Below, piece by piece: positions 1 to 5,373 of a DNA stretch of 10,825 nt. Each line of letters opens with the position of its first letter. Within the stretch, counting starts at the first letter, position 1. The notes below the pieces were generated by a model. The model saw only the letters and a program-made list of their open reading frames with translations, was not told where the DNA came from and made no database searches. Origin of the DNA: Clostridiales bacterium UBA4696 (lineage in GTDB: Bacteria > Bacillota > Clostridia > Oscillospirales > Oscillospiraceae); contig DHKK01000158.1 in the NCBI GenBank assembly GCA_002404795.1, positions 1 to 10,825 on the forward strand. Reading direction: 5' to 3'. A program made the position numbers and the translations under genes.

Positions 1-38
1 CCCCTGGGAGGGGAGCCTTTTTTTCCGCTGCGGCGGGG

Positions 39-155
39 CGACCTCTCAGGCGCTGCGCGCCAGCTCCCCTTCGCAAGGGGAGCCAAGGGGGGCGGCTCTC
101 GTTGGGCCTCCCCTGCCAGGGGAGGTGGCTCGGCGGAGCCGAGACGGAGAGGTCG
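39..155. mobile_element. 117-bp element with perfect 9-bp terminal inverted repeats
   Basis: The stretch starts with CGACCTCTC (39-47) and ends with its exact reverse complement GAGAGGTCG (147-155). Inside, the order of hairpins is mirrored. The left arm has GGCGC-TGC-GCGCC (49-61) then a stem-loop at 63-83. The right arm has CCTCCCCT-GCC-AGGGGAGG (107-125) then CTCGGC-GGA-GCCGAG (129-143). This is the layout of a non-autonomous MITE-like element. No target duplication is clear because the flanks are themselves repeat sequence. Confidence 0.6.
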
Positions 156-172
156 TTTCAAATTTGCGACAA

Positions 173-237
173 CCTCTCAGTCGCCTGCGGCGACAGCTCC
201 CCTGGGAGGGGAGCCTTTTTCCGCTGCGGCGGGGCGA
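173..237 (+). repeat. Repeat unit C
   Basis: The CCTCTCAG box is followed by stem GTCGCC (180-185), loop TGC and GGCGAC (189-194), then stem GCTCCCC (196-202), loop TGGGA and GGGGAGC (208-214), then the T-run and CCGCTGCGG tail. It lacks an inverted partner arm, so it is a half-element compared with 39-155. Confidence 0.75.
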
Positions 238-306
238 CCTCTCAGTCACCTTCGGTGACAGCTCCCCTGGGAGGGGAGCCTTTTCTTTCCGCTGCGGCGG
301 AGATGA
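238..306 (+). repeat. Repeat unit D
   Basis: It has the same architecture as the unit at 173. The first stem is GTCACC (245-250), loop TTC, GGTGAC (254-259). Compared with the neighbouring unit both sides of one base pair have changed (G-C to A-T), so the stem is kept. The second stem-loop (261-279) is identical to that of the previous unit. Confidence 0.75.
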
Positions 307-349
307 CCTCTCAGGCGCTGCGCGCCAGCTCCCTTTCGCAAGGGGAGCC
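307..349 (+). repeat. Repeat unit E
   Basis: This is a near copy of the left arm of the 117-bp element (42-84), with one C-to-T change at 334 that turns a G-C pair into a G-U pair. The first stem is GGCGC (314-318), loop TGC, GCGCC (322-326). The array ends just after it. Confidence 0.75.
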
Positions 350-602
350 TTTGGTTTACAGGAATTTCCTTCTGCAGTTCCTGCAGAAGGGAAAAGAGGG
401 TACCCTCTTTTGGCAGTTCATGGGGCGGATAATGTAGCAAATACTACCTGTGCGCTTATTCTAGCACAGTTGGCTGGGAAGCGCAAGGAAATTTTTCTGG
501 AATTTAACATTTCCCTGCGTTCTCATGGTATATACGCCATGGTACCACATTTGGGTGGAAATTTCAATAGGCTCACAAGATTTATGAATTTTTTCAGAAT
601 TA
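350..602. other. AT-rich gene-free stretch with two palindromes
   Basis: I see no credible coding frame here. It holds an inverted repeat CCTTCTGCAG-TTC-CTGCAGAAGG (368-390), directly followed by the perfect 20-bp palindrome AAAAGAGGGTACCCTCTTTT (392-411). An imperfect dyad lies at 482-519 (CGCAAGGAAAT against ATTTCCCTGCG). Base composition drops sharply in GC compared with both neighbours. Confidence 0.6.
458..486 (-). promoter_or_regulatory. Possible leftward promoter
   Basis: On the minus strand there is TTGCGC (481-486), a 17-bp spacer, then TAGAAT (458-463) preceded by an extended -10 TGC. It would transcribe towards the palindromes at 368-411 and the repeats. No gene inside the window is obviously served, so this may be fortuitous. 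Confidence 0.35.
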
Positions 603-640
603 CAAAAAAAATTTACAGGCGGCCCGGGCGGGGCCGCCTG
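603..640 (-). terminator. Intrinsic terminator of the HD-mnmA-rrf2 operon
   Basis: Read on the minus strand just after the stop of the Rrf2 gene, a 9-bp GC stem CAGGCGGCC (complement at 616-624 and 632-640) with a short loop is followed by TAAATTTTTTTTG. This is a textbook Rho-independent terminator. Confidence 0.9.
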
Positions 641-646
641 CGTTTT

Positions 647-1063
647 TCAGATCACGTATTCATCGCCGGCGTCGGCGGCGGTCAGGCTGGAGAGGGGGAC
701 GGCGTCGAGGGCGGCGCGGATCTGCGCGTCAAGGCGGCGGTAGACCTCAAAAACGCCGGAGGCGGTCTCCGCCGGGGTCAGCTGCACGTCCTCGCCGAGA
801 CAGGCGAGCGTGCCCTCCGCCGCGCGCAGGATCTCGCCCGCGGTATAGTCCGCGGGGCTGCGCAGGAGGCGGTAGCCGCCGCCCTTGCCGTGCGAGCCCT
901 CGATCAGCCCGGCTTCGGCGAGCGTGCGCAGGATGCGCTCGAGATATTTCTGCGACAGCTCCAGCCGCTCTGCGATCTGGCGGCCGGGGACAAGACTGCC
1001 GCGGTGTCCGGCCAGATCGATCATGACGAGCAGGGCGTAGCGGCCGCGGGAGGAGATCAGCAT
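647..1063 (-). CDS. Rrf2 family transcriptional regulator, CymR-like
   Basis: This 138-residue protein has the Rrf2 layout: an N-terminal winged helix (about residues 1-65) beginning MLISSRGRYALL, and the hallmark run GKGGGYRL (59-66), then an AGEILRAAEG helix (75-84). Known Rrf2 members include IscR and NsrR, which bind Fe-S clusters through three cysteines, and CymR, the cysteine-metabolism repressor of Bacillus, which has no cluster. Only one cysteine (C88) is present here, so an Fe-S sensor is unlikely and a CymR-like role is favoured. A cysK gene lies 1.7 kb upstream, and CymR is known to work in a complex with CysK. The ATG overlaps the mnmA stop by 7 nt and has GGGAGG eight bases before it. 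The CymR assignment is inference; membership of Rrf2 is firm. Confidence 0.88.
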   Translation of the reverse strand: MLISSRGRYALLVMIDLAGHRGSLVPGRQIAERLELSQKYLERILRTLAEAGLIEGSHGKGGGYRLLRSPADYTAGEILRAAEGTLACLGEDVQLTPAETASGVFEVYRRLDAQIRAALDAVPLSSLTAADAGDEYVI

Positions 1064-2145
1064 TCTGCCGCCTCCCTTGCGATGATGCCGCCGCCGAGGA
1101 CGGTATCGCCGTCATAGAGCACGGCCGACTGGCCGGGGGTGATGGCGCGCAGCGGCTCGTCGAAGACGAGGCGGACGCCGGTCTGCCCGGCGGGGTAGAC
1201 GGTGCAGGGGCGCTCGGGCTGGCGATAGCGCGTCTTGGCGCTGCAGCGGTACGGGAAGGCCGGAGCCTCGCCAGAGATCCAGTGCATATTGGCCACGAAG
1301 CATTCGTTCGTGTAGAGAGCAGAATCCGGGCCGACGACGACGGCGTTCTGCTCCGGCAGGATCCTGACAACATAGATCTTCCCGTCCGAGGGCATGCGCA
1401 GGCCGCGGCGCTGGCCGACGGTATAGTGGATGATGCCGCGGTGCGTGCCGACGACATTGCCGTTCAGGTCCAGGAACGGGCCGGACTGGGGTTCCCTGCC
1501 GGTACGCGCGGCGATGATCTTCGCGTAGTCGCCGTCGGGGACAAAGCAGATGTCCTGGCTGTCGTGCTTGCGGGCGTTGCAGAGGCCGGCCTCGGCGGCG
1601 ATCTCCCGCGCGTCGGTCTTGCGGAAGGCGCCGAGGGGGAATTTGACGCGGGCAAGCTTCTCCTGCGTCAGGTCGTAGAGGACGTAACTCTGATCCTTGG
1701 TCTCGTCGAGGGCCTTTTTGAGGACGTACTTCTCCCCTGCCCGCTCGACGCGGGCGTAGTGGCCGGTGGCGATATAGCGGCAGCCCAGGATATCGGCACG
1801 CTCAAAGAGCTTGTCGAATTTCAGATAGCGGTTGCAGTCGATGCAGGGGTTGGGGGTGACGCCGTGCTCGTAGGCGTCGACGAAGCGGTCGATGACGCAG
1901 GCGGCGAATTTGTCCTTGAGGTTGAAAACGTAAAACGGGAAGCCCAGACGGCGGGCGACGCTCCTGGCGTCCTCCGCGTCGTCGAGCGAGCAGCAGGTAT
2001 GGCCCTTGGGGATGCCCGCGTCCTCGTTGTCATAGAGCTTCATCATGCAGCCGACGCAGTCATAGCCCGCGTCGGTCAGCAGCTTGGCCGCCACGCTGGA
2101 ATCCACGCCGCCGGACATGGCGACGAGCACCTTCTCAGTTCCCAT
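1057..2145 (-). CDS. mnmA: tRNA-specific 2-thiouridylase MnmA
   Basis: MnmA adenylates and then thiolates U34 of the Lys, Glu and Gln tRNAs, using sulfur relayed from a cysteine desulfurase. The 362 residues match the usual family length. Visible motifs are the PP-loop SGGVDSS (11-17), the first catalytic cysteine in NPCIDCN (C101), GHYAR (128-132), and the second cysteine in DSQDICFV (C200), followed by the HYTVGQRRGL region (240-249) and a C-terminal beta-barrel part. I chose the ATG at 2145, which gives MGTEKVLVAMSGG; a longer frame upstream only reads through the HD gene out of phase. The start overlaps the end of the HD gene by 11 nt and the stop overlaps the Rrf2 gene by 7 nt, so the three are probably translationally coupled. 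No desulfurase gene accompanies it here. Confidence 0.96.
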   Translation of the reverse strand: MGTEKVLVAMSGGVDSSVAAKLLTDAGYDCVGCMMKLYDNEDAGIPKGHTCCSLDDAEDARSVARRLGFPFYVFNLKDKFAACVIDRFVDAYEHGVTPNPCIDCNRYLKFDKLFERADILGCRYIATGHYARVERAGEKYVLKKALDETKDQSYVLYDLTQEKLARVKFPLGAFRKTDAREIAAEAGLCNARKHDSQDICFVPDGDYAKIIAARTGREPQSGPFLDLNGNVVGTHRGIIHYTVGQRRGLRMPSDGKIYVVRILPEQNAVVVGPDSALYTNECFVANMHWISGEAPAFPYRCSAKTRYRQPERPCTVYPAGQTGVRLVFDEPLRAITPGQSAVLYDGDTVLGGGIIAREAAEC

Positions 2146-2698
2146 TGGCAGCCGGAGACGCCTGCATGGCGGCGATCGTCTGTTCCATGAGTTCGTCGAG
2201 CGTCCAGCCGAGCATGTCCGCGCCGCGCTCGATGACCTCGCGCGAGCAGCCGGCGGCGAATTTCTTATCCTTGAACTTTTTCTTGAGGGACTTGAGCTGC
2301 AGATCCTGCACACTCTTTGTCGGCAGCATCCGCACGACGGCGCCGATGAGGCCCGTGAGCTCGTCCGTGGCATAGAGGACCTTCTCCATCTGGTGCTCAG
2401 GCTGCACGTCGACGGTCAGCAGATAGCCGTGGCTCACGACCGCATGGATCAGGCGCTCGTCGACGCCCTTTGCCCGCAGGATCTCCGCCTCCTTCGTGCA
2501 GTGCTGGTCGGGATACTGCTCAAAATCGAGATCGTGCAGGATGCCGACGGTCTGCCAGAAGTCCGCCTCGTCGGCATAGCCGAGCTGGACGGCAAAATAC
2601 CGCATGACGTCGCCCACGATGCGCGCGTGCAGACGGTGGAATTCGCCCTCATTATATTCACACAGCAGGTCCCACGCCTGCTCCTTGGTCGGGATCAT
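2135..2698 (-). CDS. HD superfamily predicted hydrolase
   Basis: This 187-residue protein has an HD-domain metal site: H24 in the first helix, H55-D56 in GILHDLDFEQYP, H90 in VSHGY, and D112 in the ATDELTGLIGAV stretch. This pattern fits the small HD hydrolases of the COG2316 type, whose substrate is not established (HD proteins are usually phosphohydrolases). The C-terminal part (about 125-187) is lysine-rich then helical. A good AGGAGG lies before the ATG at 2698. It is the first gene of the operon with mnmA and the Rrf2 gene and overlaps mnmA by 11 nt. A link with tRNA thiolation or sulfur metabolism is suggested only by position. Confidence 0.85.
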   Translation of the reverse strand: MIPTKEQAWDLLCEYNEGEFHRLHARIVGDVMRYFAVQLGYADEADFWQTVGILHDLDFEQYPDQHCTKEAEILRAKGVDERLIHAVVSHGYLLTVDVQPEHQMEKVLYATDELTGLIGAVVRMLPTKSVQDLQLKSLKKKFKDKKFAAGCSREVIERGADMLGWTLDELMEQTIAAMQASPAANGN

Positions 2699-2730
2699 AT
2701 TGACACGCCTCCTGAAAGAAGTTTGAGATC

Positions 2731-2761
2731 AGTATAGCATATTTTATCGGAAAAAGAAAGC
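2731..2761 (-). promoter_or_regulatory. Promoter of the HD-mnmA-rrf2 operon
   Basis: On the minus strand TATACT (2731-2736) is preceded by an extended -10 TGC. The -35 region (TTTCTT, about 17 bp upstream) is poor and falls at the edge of the cysK terminator. The extended -10 and the AT-rich context make a promoter likely. The start site would be about 30 bases before the HD gene. Confidence 0.6.
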
Positions 2762-2789
2762 GCGGGGCGTGCGCCCCGCGCTTTTTGTG
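2751..2789 (-). terminator. Terminator of cysK, probably bidirectional
   Basis: A near-perfect stem AAAGCGCGGGGCG (2757-2769) pairs with CGCCCCGCGCTTT (2772-2784). On the minus strand it follows the cysK stop by about ten bases and is followed by TTTCTTTTT. The plus strand also has a short T-run after the stem. Confidence 0.9.
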
Positions 2790-2794
2790 TACGG

Positions 2795-3727
2795 TCAGTC
2801 CGCGAACAGCGGGGTGGAGAGGTAACGGTCGCCGGTGTCCGGGAAGAGGACGACGATGGTCTTGCCCGCGTTCTCCGGGCGCTTAGCCAGCTCCACGGCG
2901 GCATGCAGGGCCGCACCGGAGGAGATGCCGACCAGCACGCCCTCTTTTCTGCCGACGAGCTTACCGGCGGCAAAGGCGTCTTCATTGGAGATGGGAAGGA
3001 TCTCGTCGTAGATTTTAGTGTCGAGCACATCGGGGACGAAGCCCGCGCCGATGCCCTGGATCTTATGCGCGCCCGAAACGCCCTTGGACAGGACCGGGGA
3101 GCTTTCCGGCTCGACGGCGACGACCTTGACGGACGGGACACGGGACTTGAGATATTTGCCGACGCCGGTGATGGTGCCGCCGGTGCCGACGCCGGCGACG
3201 AAGTAGTCGACCTTGCCGTCGGTATCCTCGTAGATCTCGGGGCCGGTGGTCTCAAAATGGGCCTTGGGGTTCGACGGGTTGACAAACTGGCCGGGGACGA
3301 AGCTGTTCGGGATCTGCGCGGCCAGCTCGTCGGCCTTGGCGATGGCGCCCTTCATGCCCTTGGCGCCCTCGGTCAGGACGAGCTCGGCGCCATAGGCCTT
3401 CATGAGCTGGCGGCGCTCGACGGACATGGTCTCAGGCATGACGATGATGATGCGGTAGCCGCGGGCGGCGGCGACGGAGGCCAGGCCGATGCCGGTATTG
3501 CCGGAGGTGGGTTCAATGATGACGGAGCCGGGCTTGAGCTTGCCGGAGGCCTTGGCATCGTCGATCATTTTCTTTGCGATGCGGTCCTTGACGGAGCCGG
3601 CGGGGTTGAAGTATTCGAGCTTGGCGAGGATCTTCGCCTTGAGGCCCAGGTCTTTTTCGATATGCGTGAGCTCGAGCAGCGGGGTCTTGCCGATGAGCTG
3701 ATCTGCGGAAGTATAAATTTTGGACAT
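2795..3727 (-). CDS. cysK: Cysteine synthase A (O-acetylserine sulfhydrylase)
   Basis: A PLP enzyme of fold type II that makes cysteine from O-acetylserine and sulfide. The 310 residues are the normal family length. Seen in the sequence: the PLP lysine K47 in NPAGSVKDR, the substrate-binding loop PTSGNTGIGLA (73-83), the phosphate-binding GTGGTITG (181-188), and SSGAA (269-273) with PDTGDRYLST near the C terminus (296-305), which carries typical CysK signatures. The ATG has AAGGAG about nine bases upstream. It stands alone between its own promoter and terminator. In Firmicutes CysK can also act as the partner of CymR, and a CymR-like gene lies just downstream. A cystathionine beta-synthase-like function is less likely given the length and motifs. 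Confidence 0.96.
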   Translation of the reverse strand: MSKIYTSADQLIGKTPLLELTHIEKDLGLKAKILAKLEYFNPAGSVKDRIAKKMIDDAKASGKLKPGSVIIEPTSGNTGIGLASVAAARGYRIIIVMPETMSVERRQLMKAYGAELVLTEGAKGMKGAIAKADELAAQIPNSFVPGQFVNPSNPKAHFETTGPEIYEDTDGKVDYFVAGVGTGGTITGVGKYLKSRVPSVKVVAVEPESSPVLSKGVSGAHKIQGIGAGFVPDVLDTKIYDEILPISNEDAFAAGKLVGRKEGVLVGISSGAALHAAVELAKRPENAGKTIVVLFPDTGDRYLSTPLFAD

Positions 3728-3859
3728 AATGATGATCTCCTTTTTATTTGTCAGAATGTGATGTGAAATTTGGACAGTTCAGCGGTCACATTCGACATCG
3801 GAATGCGGCGCGCGGCAGGAAATTCCGGATCATGCGCTCACCCTCTCTTCATTTTAGAA

Positions 3860-3878
3860 CCAACTCGGTAGGTTGGTG
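3860..3878. promoter_or_regulatory. Dyad in the cysK leader
   Basis: ACCAAC and GTTGGT, separated by seven bases, form a dyad about 25 bases downstream of the predicted cysK start site. It could be an operator for an Rrf2-type repressor or a small RNA hairpin. The leader (about 160 nt) shows no T-box or SAM riboswitch motif that I can recognise. Confidence 0.3.
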
Positions 3879-3897
3879 TTCTTCATTGGATGGCTGT

Positions 3898-3926
3898 ATC
3901 GTAGCATATAATTCCTAGTTTGTCAA
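3898..3926 (-). promoter_or_regulatory. cysK promoter with an embedded dyad
   Basis: On the minus strand a perfect TTGACA (3921-3926), a 17-bp spacer and TACGAT (3898-3903) with an extended -10 TGC form a strong sigma-A type promoter. An imperfect dyad, CCTA at one end and TAGG at the other with nine bases between (3914-3930), lies across the -35 box, where a repressor would block polymerase. The start site would be near 3890. Confidence 0.75.
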
Positions 3927-3953
3927 TAGGCTTTAACGGATTTTTTTGCCGCG

Positions 3954-3982
3954 TTGCATCCTGACGGGTTTTATCGTATAAT
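3954..3982 (+). promoter_or_regulatory. Promoter of the DUF5662 gene
   Basis: TTGCAT (3954-3959), a 17-bp spacer and a perfect TATAAT (3977-3982) give a good sigma-A promoter with a leader of only about 20 bases. It is divergent from the cysK promoter, with 27 bp between the two -35 boxes. Confidence 0.8.
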
Positions 3983-4009
3983 GGGATAAGAAAACAGGAG
4001 GCGGCGGCT

Positions 4010-4555
4010 ATGAACAAATTCTGGGGACATCTGAAGACCATCACGCACCACCGGCATCTGGTCATGCGCGGCTGCTTCCGGATGGGACTGATCTGGCAGG
4101 GGCTGACGCACGATCTTTCCAAGTACTCCCCTACCGAGTTTTTCGCGGGCGTGCGGTATTTTCAGGGCAGCCGCAGCCCCAACACGGCTGAACGCGAGGC
4201 CAACGGCTACTCGCTGGCCTGGATGCACCACAAGGGGCGCAACCGGCATCATTTCGAGTACTGGACGGACCTGAGTCCCGTCACACGGACGTATGAGCCG
4301 GTCGACATGCCAGTCCGGTACCTGTGCGAGATGGTCGCCGACCGGATCGCGGCCTGCAAGACGTATCAGGGCGCGGCCTATACCGACGCCTCCGCCCTGC
4401 AGTATCTCGACCGCGCGCAGGAATCGCGCCTCGTCCACCCGAACACGATGAAGCGCCTGCGCTTCCTGCTCACCATGCTCGCCGAACAAGGCGAACCCGC
4501 CACCTTCCGCTTCATGCGCCAAGTCGTCCTGAAAGGCAAACCGTTCGCGGAATAA
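4010..4555 (+). CDS. DUF5662 family protein
   Basis: This 181-residue protein matches my recollection of the DUF5662 family, widespread in Clostridia and of unknown function. Visible features are a histidine-rich N terminus (H7, H13, H14, H16), HD at 34-35 in GLTHDLSKYSP, then HHKGRNRHHFEYW (73-85) with paired histidines. The arrangement suggests a metal-binding, HD-like helical protein, but no activity is known. There is no signal peptide or membrane segment. An AGGAGG eight bases before the ATG (3996-4001) fixes the start. It has its own promoter and seems monocistronic: a new strong promoter follows its stop within 30 bases, and no clear terminator is visible between them. Confidence 0.85.
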   Translation: MNKFWGHLKTITHHRHLVMRGCFRMGLIWQGLTHDLSKYSPTEFFAGVRYFQGSRSPNTAEREANGYSLAWMHHKGRNRHHFEYWTDLSPVTRTYEPVDMPVRYLCEMVADRIAACKTYQGAAYTDASALQYLDRAQESRLVHPNTMKRLRFLLTMLAEQGEPATFRFMRQVVLKGKPFAE

Positions 4556-4582
4556 CAGTGCAGCCTCTGCCCCGCTTCCCTA

Positions 4583-4611
4583 TTGACAGGCGCGGGGGAT
4601 TGCTGTATGAT
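4583..4611 (+). promoter_or_regulatory. Promoter of the GNAT/ABC operon
   Basis: Perfect TTGACA (4583-4588), a 17-bp spacer and TATGAT (4606-4611) form one of the strongest promoters in the window. Transcription would start near 4618, leaving a leader of about 180 nt before the first gene. Confidence 0.85.
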
Positions 4612-4617
4612 AGCTGG

Positions 4618-4800
4618 TACAAATTTGGTGGGTGCCGGGAGGCCGGGGACGGTGGACGGGGCTTACAGAGGAATACGGGCAGGATGCCAGACGCTCAGAC
4701 GCAGTGCAGGCCGCAAAATGCGGGCCGTGCACTGCGTTTTTTGGCGTTTTCGGCGCTTCCGGAGACGAGATTTGGCTGGAGCTGCAGGGAGGAATGGGAT
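4618..4800 (+). ncRNA. Long leader RNA, putative attenuator or small RNA
   Basis: Between the promoter and the GNAT start there is a G-rich 5' part (4627-4661), the direct repeat CAGACGC-T-CAGACGC (4688-4702), and a strong terminator hairpin ending at 4742, about 60 bases before the gene. Such promoter-terminator-gene layouts are typical of transcription attenuation. I do not recognise a known riboswitch or T-box, and no upstream strand obviously complementary to the terminator stem was found. A free RNA of about 125 nt is the alternative. An ATG at 4684, in frame with the GNAT gene and passing through the hairpin, has only a poorly placed ribosome binding site. Confidence 0.55.
4699..4742 (+). 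terminator. Intrinsic terminator inside the operon leader
   Basis: CGCAGTGCA (4700-4708) pairs with TGCACTGCG (4728-4736), continued by GGCC-GC pairing around a small AAAAT loop (4709-4726, two single-base bulges), followed by six T residues (4737-4742). It is placed before, not after, the gene set, which points to conditional readthrough. Confidence 0.88.
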
Positions 4801-5340
4801 ATGGAGATCCGGCGATTGGAACAGAAGGACTATGCGGGCAGAAAGTTTACCACCCGCTACCAGACAAAGGGCTATTATGAGATCTGCGCGTCCGAACAGG
4901 GATTCCGGCTGGACTACCAGCTATTCCCGGTGCCGGTCGAGCGGTCGTTCGACGACGTGTTTTTCGGCGAATGGCTGGAGGCCCCGGCGGCCTTCGGCGC
5001 GTTTGAGGGCGACCGACTGGTCGGATTCGCGGAAGGGTCCATCGAGAGCTGGAACAACCGGTTCCGGATCAGCAACATCTGCATCTTTGACAGCGCCGCG
5101 CGCGGCAAAGGGACCGGCCGCCGGCTGATGGAGGCCATCGAACGCGAGGCTGCGGCGTCCGGCGCGCGGATGATCGTGCTGGAGACGCAGTCGTGCAATG
5201 CGGCGGCGATCGCGTTTTACCGGAAGAACGGGTTCTCGGTCATCGGCTTTGATCTCTACGCCTACTCCAACACCGACCCGGAGCGGCACGAGGTCCGGAT
5301 CGAGATGGGCAAGAAGCTGCCCACTACGTCCGTGTGCTGA
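4801..5340 (+). CDS. GNAT N-acetyltransferase, streptothricin-acetyltransferase-like
   Basis: This 179-residue GNAT-fold enzyme transfers an acetyl group from acetyl-CoA to an amine. Motif A is ICIFDSAARGKGTGRRLM (93-110) with the acetyl-CoA loop RGKGTG at 101-106. Then follow VLETQSCNAAAIAFYRKNGF (126-145) and GFDLYAYSNTDP (149-160). The LETQ, N, A, FY and GF spacing resembles streptothricin acetyltransferases of the Sat4 kind, so drug acetylation is plausible but not shown. I start at 4801, with GGGAGG eight bases upstream; a longer frame from 4684 has no good ribosome site and adds residues that do not look like GNAT sequence. First gene of the operon, 33 bases before the ABC transporter. 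Confidence 0.88.
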   Translation: MEIRRLEQKDYAGRKFTTRYQTKGYYEICASEQGFRLDYQLFPVPVERSFDDVFFGEWLEAPAAFGAFEGDRLVGFAEGSIESWNNRFRISNICIFDSAARGKGTGRRLMEAIEREAAASGARMIVLETQSCNAAAIAFYRKNGFSVIGFDLYAYSNTDPERHEVRIEMGKKLPTTSVC

Positions 5341-5373
5341 GGCTTACACGGAAAAAGGAGGAACCAGAGAGAC

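Larger units (their letters stand above)
1..349. repeat. Array of hairpin-forming CCTCTCAG repeats (MITE/REP-like)
   Basis: At least four units begin with CCTCTCAG (42, 173, 238, 307), and a fifth partial unit is cut by the window start. Each unit carries a small stem-loop next to the CCTCTCAG box, then a second stem-loop of the type GCTCCCC-loop-GGGGAGC. Units A, C and D continue with a short T-run and a CCGCTGCGGCGG tail. Open frames through this stretch are low-complexity and differ in every frame, so I see no gene. I associate this repeat type with Oscillospiraceae genomes. Whether it is mobile or structural cannot be told here, and the array continues off the left edge. Confidence 0.85.

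Noticed and set aside
1..349. CRISPR-like array
   Set aside because: Units are adjacent or unevenly spaced, no unique spacers of equal length separate them, and the units carry hairpins and inverted ends; no cas gene is present.
125..1117. Long plus-strand frame through the repeats and across the Rrf2 gene
   Set aside because: Its first part is low-complexity repeat translation and its second part is the antisense of a recognisable regulator; no ribosome site.
1282..2190. Plus-strand frame opposite mnmA
   Set aside because: Composition is that of an antisense shadow in GC-rich DNA; the minus strand has all MnmA motifs.
2903..3766. Plus-strand frame opposite cysK
   Set aside because: Antisense shadow rich in Gly, Ala and Asp with no family resemblance; cysK is unambiguous.
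3728..3897. T-box or SAM riboswitch in the cysK leader
   Set aside because: No T-box consensus, specifier loop or SAM-type core is visible and there is no terminator before the gene.
4570..4597. Stem CCCCGC/GCGGGG as terminator of the DUF5662 gene
   Set aside because: Six pairs over a 16-base loop, no T-run, and it overlaps the next promoter; probably chance.
4632..4880. Leader-peptide frame starting with GTG at 4632
   Set aside because: No ribosome site, begins only about 14 bases after the predicted transcript start and runs far into the GNAT gene in another frame.
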